Positions 40,876 through 44,974 of a stretch of DNA of 44,974 nucleotides are shown in pieces. The DNA is from Nitrospira sp. (GTDB lineage Bacteria; Nitrospirota; Nitrospiria; Nitrospirales; Nitrospiraceae), in NCBI GenBank assembly GCA_018242665.1, contig JAFEBL010000030.1, positions 1 to 44,974 of the forward strand, written 5' to 3'. Each line of letters starts with the position of its first letter. Positions within the stretch are counted from its first letter, which is position 1. Made by a program: the position numbers and the translations under genes. Under the pieces are notes generated by a model. It saw only the letters and a program-made list of their open reading frames with translations. It did not search any database and was not told the DNA's origin.

Positions 40876-41572
40876 GACTCCTGCCATTGTGTTCGGAGCG
40901 GTCCTGGCCGGCGCAGTGGCTATCGGAGGAGTTGCGGTTCCGCTCACCAACCATCCGAAGTTCTGCGCCAGCTGCCATACCATTCAACCTGCCTACGAGC
41001 GTTGGGTCCAGTCGTCCCATAAAGAGGTGGAGTGTGTGGCCTGTCATGTACGGCCTGGAGTTGTCGGCTGGTTGCAGGACAAAGCCTGGCATGGCACCAG
41101 AGATGTTGCGATTTATCTCTTCGGCACACCGACTGCACCGCATAACCTCCAGGCGCATGTCGATTCGGCGGTCTGCCTGGGGTGCCATCGGAACATTCTG
41201 CGGGTATCCGAAATTGCCACACGTGATCTGCCGCCTCCAGTACAGGATGTCGGGTTGGTCATGAGTCACCGCAAACATATGGCGGCGTTCGATCAGCGCA
41301 AGCAGGGTGAGGGGTGTACGACCTGCCATGGAGCGGTGGTACATGAAAAGCCGATCAAAGGCTATCCGATCGTCATCCCGCGCGGGCATGTGTCTGCGGA
41401 CAGTCGACCCTGGAAACCGGAACATCCTGAAGGCTCGGTCTTGCATAAGCGGGCTCAGGCGGACTGCTTCCGCTGCCACGACAACAAGACCGAATATGAA
41501 GGGCGGGTCCTCAGCCGGAAGTGTGAGACCTGCCATCTGCCTGAGAAGCTCACGGAATTCCTGTCCTTTTAA
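40868..41572 (+). CDS. Membrane-anchored multihaem cytochrome c, six CXXCH (NapC/NrfH-like)
   Basis: 234 residues. An N-terminal anchor (about 5-26) precedes six haem motifs at 33, 56, 103, 150, 200 and 219 (CASCH, CVACH, CLGCH, CTTCH, CFRCH, CETCH). The first half resembles the tetrahaem NapC/NrfH quinol dehydrogenases (PKFCASCHTIQPAYERWVQS, then a CVACH and VCLGCH), which pass electrons from the membrane quinol pool to periplasmic enzymes. The second half holds three more motifs, more haems than NrfH/NapC (four). Faces the periplasm by topology. It starts within mobB, suggesting a link with a molybdenum enzyme. Confidence 0.93.
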   Translation: MRKTPAIVFGAVLAGAVAIGGVAVPLTNHPKFCASCHTIQPAYERWVQSSHKEVECVACHVRPGVVGWLQDKAWHGTRDVAIYLFGTPTAPHNLQAHVDSAVCLGCHRNILRVSEIATRDLPPPVQDVGLVMSHRKHMAAFDQRKQGEGCTTCHGAVVHEKPIKGYPIVIPRGHVSADSRPWKPEHPEGSVLHKRAQADCFRCHDNKTEYEGRVLSRKCETCHLPEKLTEFLSF

Positions 41573-41591
41573 CCGACGGACCCATCCGCCC

Positions 41592-42320
41592 ATGTCACCC
41601 TCGGTCGTCGAAGTGCGCAATCTCCGCAAGCAGTTCGGCGCGTTCACCGCGGTGGACGGCATTTCATTCGATATCGCCCGCGGCGAAATCCTGGGATTGT
41701 TGGGACCGAACGGCGCCGGGAAAACGACGACCTTTCAAATGATGTTAGGGCTCGTGACGCCTACCTCAGGTTCCATTCGCATGTTCGGCCTCGATTTGCA
41801 GTCGCATCGGGAAGCGATTCTCCAGCAGGTCAATTTTTCGTCCACCTATATCTCATTGCCCTTTTCCTTGACGGTGGAGGAAAATCTCCGCGTCATCGGC
41901 CGGTTGTACGGCCTGTCCCGTATCGCAGGCGTCGTTGACGATATGATACAGAAGCTGGAAATGAACGAGTGGCGACACAAGCTGACCCGCAAACTCTCGT
42001 CGGGACAAATGACGCGGTTGACGCTGGCCAAGGCATTGCTGACCAAGCCGAAGGTATTGTTCCTGGACGAACCGACGGCGAGTCTGGATCCGGATATTGC
42101 GCATAAGATTCGGGAAATTTTGCTGGAAGAGCGGCAGGCCACCGGGTTAAGCATTCTGTACACCTCGCACAACATGCGAGAGATGGAGGAGATGTCCGAT
42201 CGTATTATCTTTTTGCAGCGAGGACATATCGTTGCAGAGGGCACGGCCAAGGACATCGTGGCCCGGTTTGGGCAGGCAGATTTGGAAGAGGTGTTTCTCA
42301 AACTCGCCCGTGAGCAGTAG
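41592..42320 (+). CDS. ABC transporter ATP-binding protein (ABC-2 type exporter)
   Basis: 242 residues from ATG 41592, the start consistent with the domain; the longer frame upstream lies in the cytochrome gene. Walker A GPNGAGKTTT (about 37-46), signature LSSGQMTRLTLAKALL (about 137-152), Walker B VLFLDEPTASLD, and H-loop YTSHNM. This is the exporter subclass (similar to NodI/CcmA) that pairs with the ABC-2 permease encoded two genes on. Substrate unknown. A Cys/His-tailed membrane protein gene lies between. Confidence 0.95.
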   Translation: MSPSVVEVRNLRKQFGAFTAVDGISFDIARGEILGLLGPNGAGKTTTFQMMLGLVTPTSGSIRMFGLDLQSHREAILQQVNFSSTYISLPFSLTVEENLRVIGRLYGLSRIAGVVDDMIQKLEMNEWRHKLTRKLSSGQMTRLTLAKALLTKPKVLFLDEPTASLDPDIAHKIREILLEERQATGLSILYTSHNMREMEEMSDRIIFLQRGHIVAEGTAKDIVARFGQADLEEVFLKLAREQ

Positions 42321-42363
42321 GTCAGGGCGGGGCGAAGTCGAGGGCCAAGAGGAGTAGGCAGTC

Positions 42364-42840
42364 ATGGTTGAGACAGGGGTATCGTTCGGAGTTGGGCTCC
42401 TCATCGGCGGGCTCGGGGTCATGTTGGGGTGGGGGCTGTTGTGGCTCGTCGTTGGGGCCGTGGGCTTGATGCGCAACACCTGCGGCTGGGCCATCTTCAT
42501 GAGCAGCGTCAGCAGCTCGGGCATCGCCGCCTTGTCGTTGGGGGGCCTGTTATGGGGCATCGACCCGGCGCGGTTGGGCGGTCACGCCTTCTACCTCGGG
42601 CTGGGTGGCATTCCACTCGCCTTGCTGACGGCTGCGGCCTTCCGCCTTGAGGATGGGCGACGAATCGGCCCGGCCTTTGTGGAAGGGAGCCGGATGATGC
42701 TACATCAATTGCTCGGTCTGCATGAGGAGGGCGCCGGGTGCGGACACTGCCATGAGCAGCCGGTTGAGGAACACCCCTGTCATCAGAAGCCTTGCTTCGA
42801 ACCATCCTGCCACGACAAACCCTGCGAGCAGAAGCAGTAG
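42364..42840 (+). CDS. Small membrane protein with Cys/His-rich pentapeptide-periodic tail
   Basis: 158 residues. Three hydrophobic segments (about 6-35, 43-65, 73-93) are followed by a positively charged RLEDGRR segment and a tail (about 119-158) with six Cys (126, 129, 139, 144, 149, 154) and six His (120, 128, 130, 137, 140, 150). From 139 to 154 the Cys recur every five residues (PCHQK, PCFEP, SCHDK, PCEQK). The positive-inside rule puts the tail in the cytoplasm. It resembles a metal-binding module more than haem sites, though one CXXCH (CGHCH, 126-130) occurs. Lying between ABC ATPase and permease genes (43 and 6 nt away), it is probably an accessory part of that exporter. I recognise no family. 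Confidence 0.8.
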   Translation: MVETGVSFGVGLLIGGLGVMLGWGLLWLVVGAVGLMRNTCGWAIFMSSVSSSGIAALSLGGLLWGIDPARLGGHAFYLGLGGIPLALLTAAAFRLEDGRRIGPAFVEGSRMMLHQLLGLHEEGAGCGHCHEQPVEEHPCHQKPCFEPSCHDKPCEQKQ

Positions 42841-42846
42841 TCTACA

Positions 42847-43638
42847 ATGGCGTATCATCGCATTGCCGCCTTGGTGATTCGGCATCTCTATCTGTATCGG
42901 CGCAGTCTGCCCCGGGTGATGGAGATTATTTACTGGCCGTTTCTGGATTTGGTGGTCTGGGGATTTATCACGGTCTATCTGGCGACCTTTCAGGGGCAAA
43001 TGCCGGCCGTGGTGACGTTTTTGCTCGGGGCGCTCATACTGTGGGACGTGTTGTTTCGTTCGCAACAGGGTATTACCATTTCGTTTCTCGAGGAAATCTG
43101 GGCCCGCAACTTGATGAATCTGTTCGCCAGCCCGTTGACGCCGAGCGAATTCTTGGCCGCGACCATGGTGATGAGTCTCTTTAAGGTCACCGCAGTGTCG
43201 ATCGTCATGTCACTCTGCGCCTGGATGTTTTACGGGTACAACGTCTTCATTATCGGGCTCTGGTTGATCCCGTTCATCATGAATCTCGTGTTGACCGGCT
43301 GGATCATCGGCGTATTCACCACCTCCTTGATCATGCGATTCGGGCAGGAGGCGGAGGTGTTGGCCTGGAGCATGGTCTTTTTGTTTCAACCGATTTCCTG
43401 CGTGTTTTATCCGATGGACGTCTTGCCGGCATGGTTACGAGGCGTGGCGTGGATCAATCCGGCCGCCCATGTCTTTGAGGGGATGCGCAGCCTGCTGGCC
43501 ACGCAGGTGTCGCCGCTGAGCAGTCTTGGTCTCGCAAGCGGGTTCAATCTGTTGTATCTGGGCGCCGTCATTCTCTGGTTTCATCATACTTTCGGTGTCT
43601 GCAAGGAACGAGGTTCGTTGGTGCGTGTGGGGGAATAA
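42847..43638 (+). CDS. ABC-2 type transporter permease
   Basis: 263 residues with six predicted membrane segments (starting near 33-50, 57-77, 110-130, 140-165, 170-190 and 230-250), the ABC-2 fold of exporters such as NodJ/Wzm. FASPLTPSEFLAATMV is the conserved cytoplasmic coupling region, and the VFYPMDVLPAWLRGVAWINP run before the last helix is typical. It forms the transporter with the ATPase encoded at 41592. The start is 6 nt after the Cys/His protein. Confidence 0.93.
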   Translation: MAYHRIAALVIRHLYLYRRSLPRVMEIIYWPFLDLVVWGFITVYLATFQGQMPAVVTFLLGALILWDVLFRSQQGITISFLEEIWARNLMNLFASPLTPSEFLAATMVMSLFKVTAVSIVMSLCAWMFYGYNVFIIGLWLIPFIMNLVLTGWIIGVFTTSLIMRFGQEAEVLAWSMVFLFQPISCVFYPMDVLPAWLRGVAWINPAAHVFEGMRSLLATQVSPLSSLGLASGFNLLYLGAVILWFHHTFGVCKERGSLVRVGE

Positions 43639-43671
43639 ACTGATCGACTCTTTCGGGACTGGGGGCATGAC

Positions 43672-44346
43672 ATGAAAATCGTATCGGGACAAGTCAGACC
43701 ATCACAGTTGCCTGGCGGGCTGGACACCTTCTCGTTTCACAAGACGCCGGTGTTAGTGATCGAGAACTTTTGGTCGGCCGAAGAGCGGATGGAGTTCCGT
43801 CAGGCCATGGAGCGAGCGAATTGGAACCAGCTTCAGGACATGACCTATGTTCGGCAGGACTTTCCGAACTCCGGCAATTGGGCCAAAGCCGAGATCGCCC
43901 AGCCGCAGGGACGATTGTTATTGAGCCGTCTGGAGATGCCCTGTATTCAGCAGTACATCGAGTCCTTCCCGAATATCACGCGACGTCACCTCGGATTCAG
44001 CTATTACTCGTATGGCGCTGGCGATTGCTTGCTGACGCATGACGATACAGACCAGGAGCATCAGCGAAGCGCGAAGCCCGCGCCACGGCGGCGCATTGCG
44101 CTCGTCAGCTACTTCCATGAGCAGTGGGAATGTGATTGGGGCGGGGAATTGATGATCTACGAGGCGGTGGGGGAACTACGCGATGGAAAACCGGAACTGG
44201 CCATCACGCACTGCATCGCCCCGAAACCGGGCTCGCTGGTGATGTTTACCGTGCCGCGCTTTCACCGGGTCTGCCGCGTGGATGTGACGGCCGGTGATCA
44301 CAAACGTCTGTCCATCGCCGGTTGGTTTATGACCGAACATGCCTAG
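43672..44346 (+). CDS. 2OG-Fe(II) oxygenase
   Basis: 224 residues, cytoplasmic. The double-stranded beta-helix core carries the iron ligands H123 and D125 (LTHDD) and H198 (FHRV), and R212 (HKRLSIAGW) binds 2-oxoglutarate. It hydroxylates a substrate at the expense of O2 and 2-oxoglutarate; it resembles prolyl-4-hydroxylase-like bacterial enzymes, with YFHEQWECDWGGELMIYE in the core. Starts 33 nt after the permease and so may be the last gene of the cluster. Substrate unknown; a protein or metallophore substrate is possible, not shown. Confidence 0.88.
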   Translation: MKIVSGQVRPSQLPGGLDTFSFHKTPVLVIENFWSAEERMEFRQAMERANWNQLQDMTYVRQDFPNSGNWAKAEIAQPQGRLLLSRLEMPCIQQYIESFPNITRRHLGFSYYSYGAGDCLLTHDDTDQEHQRSAKPAPRRRIALVSYFHEQWECDWGGELMIYEAVGELRDGKPELAITHCIAPKPGSLVMFTVPRFHRVCRVDVTAGDHKRLSIAGWFMTEHA

Positions 44347-44396
44347 ACGGATGCGGAAATAGGCCGCCAGCGGCGTTCTCGACATCCGTGAAGCGT

Positions 44397-44418
44397 GAAT
44401 CCTGTCTCGTCAGGATTC
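44397..44418. terminator. Perfect hairpin between convergent genes
   Basis: GAATCCTG (44397-44404), loop TCTCGT, CAGGATTC (44411-44418). It lies between the 2OG oxygenase stop and the convergent Wzt-like gene, so it may act as a bidirectional terminator, although no T-tract follows on either strand. The rest of the 200-bp gap shows nothing clear. Confidence 0.45.
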
Positions 44419-44548
44419 GCACCCGGAGTATCACGAGAGACGAACGACGTTTCACGAATGACGGACTATGAGGACGGCCTTTTTGACCATCCTGCGGGCG
44501 ACACACCCATAGGCCGCTTCAGCACGGCCATCAACCTGGCTGCCCATC

Positions 44549-44974
44549 TCACACCGCGTCAAATTGCGTTCGCCATTCCAAGAGCGGGCGAACCACCCCC
44601 GGCCACCGGCCATGGAAGTCACCACGCGCTGAATCTCCATCGCCGCTATCATCCACACGAAATCCAATGACGCGGGGCGCATGGGCATGGAGACGAAATG
44701 GATCCTCGGTCATCATAAGGGACGCGACGGTCATGACCCCCTCGGCGAGAAAATTCCCTGGAATTCTAGCGGTAGACACATACCGACCCACCGGACGGGG
44801 CGTTCGTTGCCAGGCCGGGTCTCGATCATGGGCAATAAAGACCGTGACGTCCTCCTCGTTATAAAGATTGAAGACCGGGACAAAGACATGTCCGGCCTTC
44901 ATCACATCGAATTCGACTTCGAGTTCGATTGATTTGCGGATATCAAAGCGATCCGTGACCCGGCCGGCCTCGGT
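44549..44974 (-). CDS. Polysaccharide ABC transporter ATPase, Wzt-like C-terminal domain (partial)
   Basis: The frame runs off the right edge, so only the last 141 residues are visible. They match the C-terminal carbohydrate-binding domain of Wzt: a beta-sandwich with FNLYNEEDVTVFIA, RPVGRYVSTARIPGNFLAEG, a DSGDGDSARGDF segment and the ending PGVVRPLLEW. Wzt reads the end of the glycan chain and the attached ATPase exports it. The ATPase domain is outside the window. With the carbamoyltransferase and glycosyltransferase region at 30-34 kb, it hints at surface polysaccharide genes on the right side. An internal ATG (44902) and GTG (44905) are not real starts. Confidence 0.88.
   Translation of the reverse strand, partial: TEAGRVTDRFDIRKSIELEVEFDVMKAGHVFVPVFNLYNEEDVTVFIAHDRDPAWQRTPRPVGRYVSTARIPGNFLAEGVMTVASLMMTEDPFRLHAHAPRVIGFRVDDSGDGDSARGDFHGRWPGVVRPLLEWRTQFDAV

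Noticed and set aside
42739..42753. CGHCH in the Cys/His tail as a c-type haem site
   Set aside because: The preceding charge pattern puts the tail in the cytoplasm, where haem is not attached, and most of its Cys do not form CXXCH.

Overview
The window looks like chromosomal DNA of a GC-rich Gram-negative bacterium, most probably a Nitrospira-type nitrite oxidiser (Nitrospirota). This is an inference. It rests on the outer-membrane machinery (complete Tol-Pal, many lipoproteins, TatC, Do-like protease), c-type cytochromes, and a molybdenum-cofactor / iron-sulfur / multihaem cluster. No 16S or nxr gene is present to prove it. I see no insertion sequence, prophage or CRISPR array, and most genes lie in tight, translationally coupled operons.

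Layout. 1-8.7 kb holds a DEAD-box helicase, an exported SlyD-like FKBP, a DUF5069 protein, envelope proteins of unknown role, a SUMF1-fold protein lacking the catalytic cysteines (behind a coiled-coil lipoprotein), a metallo-beta-lactamase-fold hydrolase, a BFN-domain protein and a PilZ protein. 8.9-13.1 kb has trpS and an LpoA-like periplasmic protein on the minus strand, divergent from xerD across two back-to-back promoters. 13.2-13.5 kb carries tRNA-Val(TAC) and tRNA-Asp(GTC). 13.6-20.7 kb is a full tol-pal operon: tolQ, tolR, a Pro-rich TolA/TonB, tolB, pal and two successive CpoB/YbgF-like lipoproteins. 20.8-27.1 kb is a second tight operon: mutL, miaA, MTA phosphorylase, PfkB kinase, PilW-like TPR lipoprotein, rodZ. 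27.1-30.1 kb has a strong sigma70 promoter driving a small monohaem cytochrome c, a strong terminator, and a convergent lipoprotein with a caspase fold whose catalytic His and Cys are both replaced. 30.2-34.5 kb holds a NodU/CmcH-type carbamoyltransferase, a GT-C-like membrane protein and a convergent family 2 glycosyltransferase, suggesting surface glycan work.

34.5-44.3 kb is the most interesting part. A lipoprotein and a Do-like protease lead into tatC, an Nbp35-like P-loop ATPase with an N-terminal four-cysteine motif, moeA, mobB, a membrane-anchored cytochrome with six CXXCH motifs, and an ABC exporter. Between the exporter's ATPase and permease genes sits a small membrane protein with a Cys/His-rich pentapeptide-periodic tail, and a 2OG-Fe(II) oxygenase follows. 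Gene spacing is 6-79 nt or overlapping throughout. I read this as a maturation and export module for a periplasmic molybdo / Fe-S / haem enzyme, possibly nitrite oxidoreductase, but that link is inferred. The right edge contains, on the minus strand, the C-terminal glycan-recognition domain of a Wzt-like polysaccharide ABC transporter ATPase.
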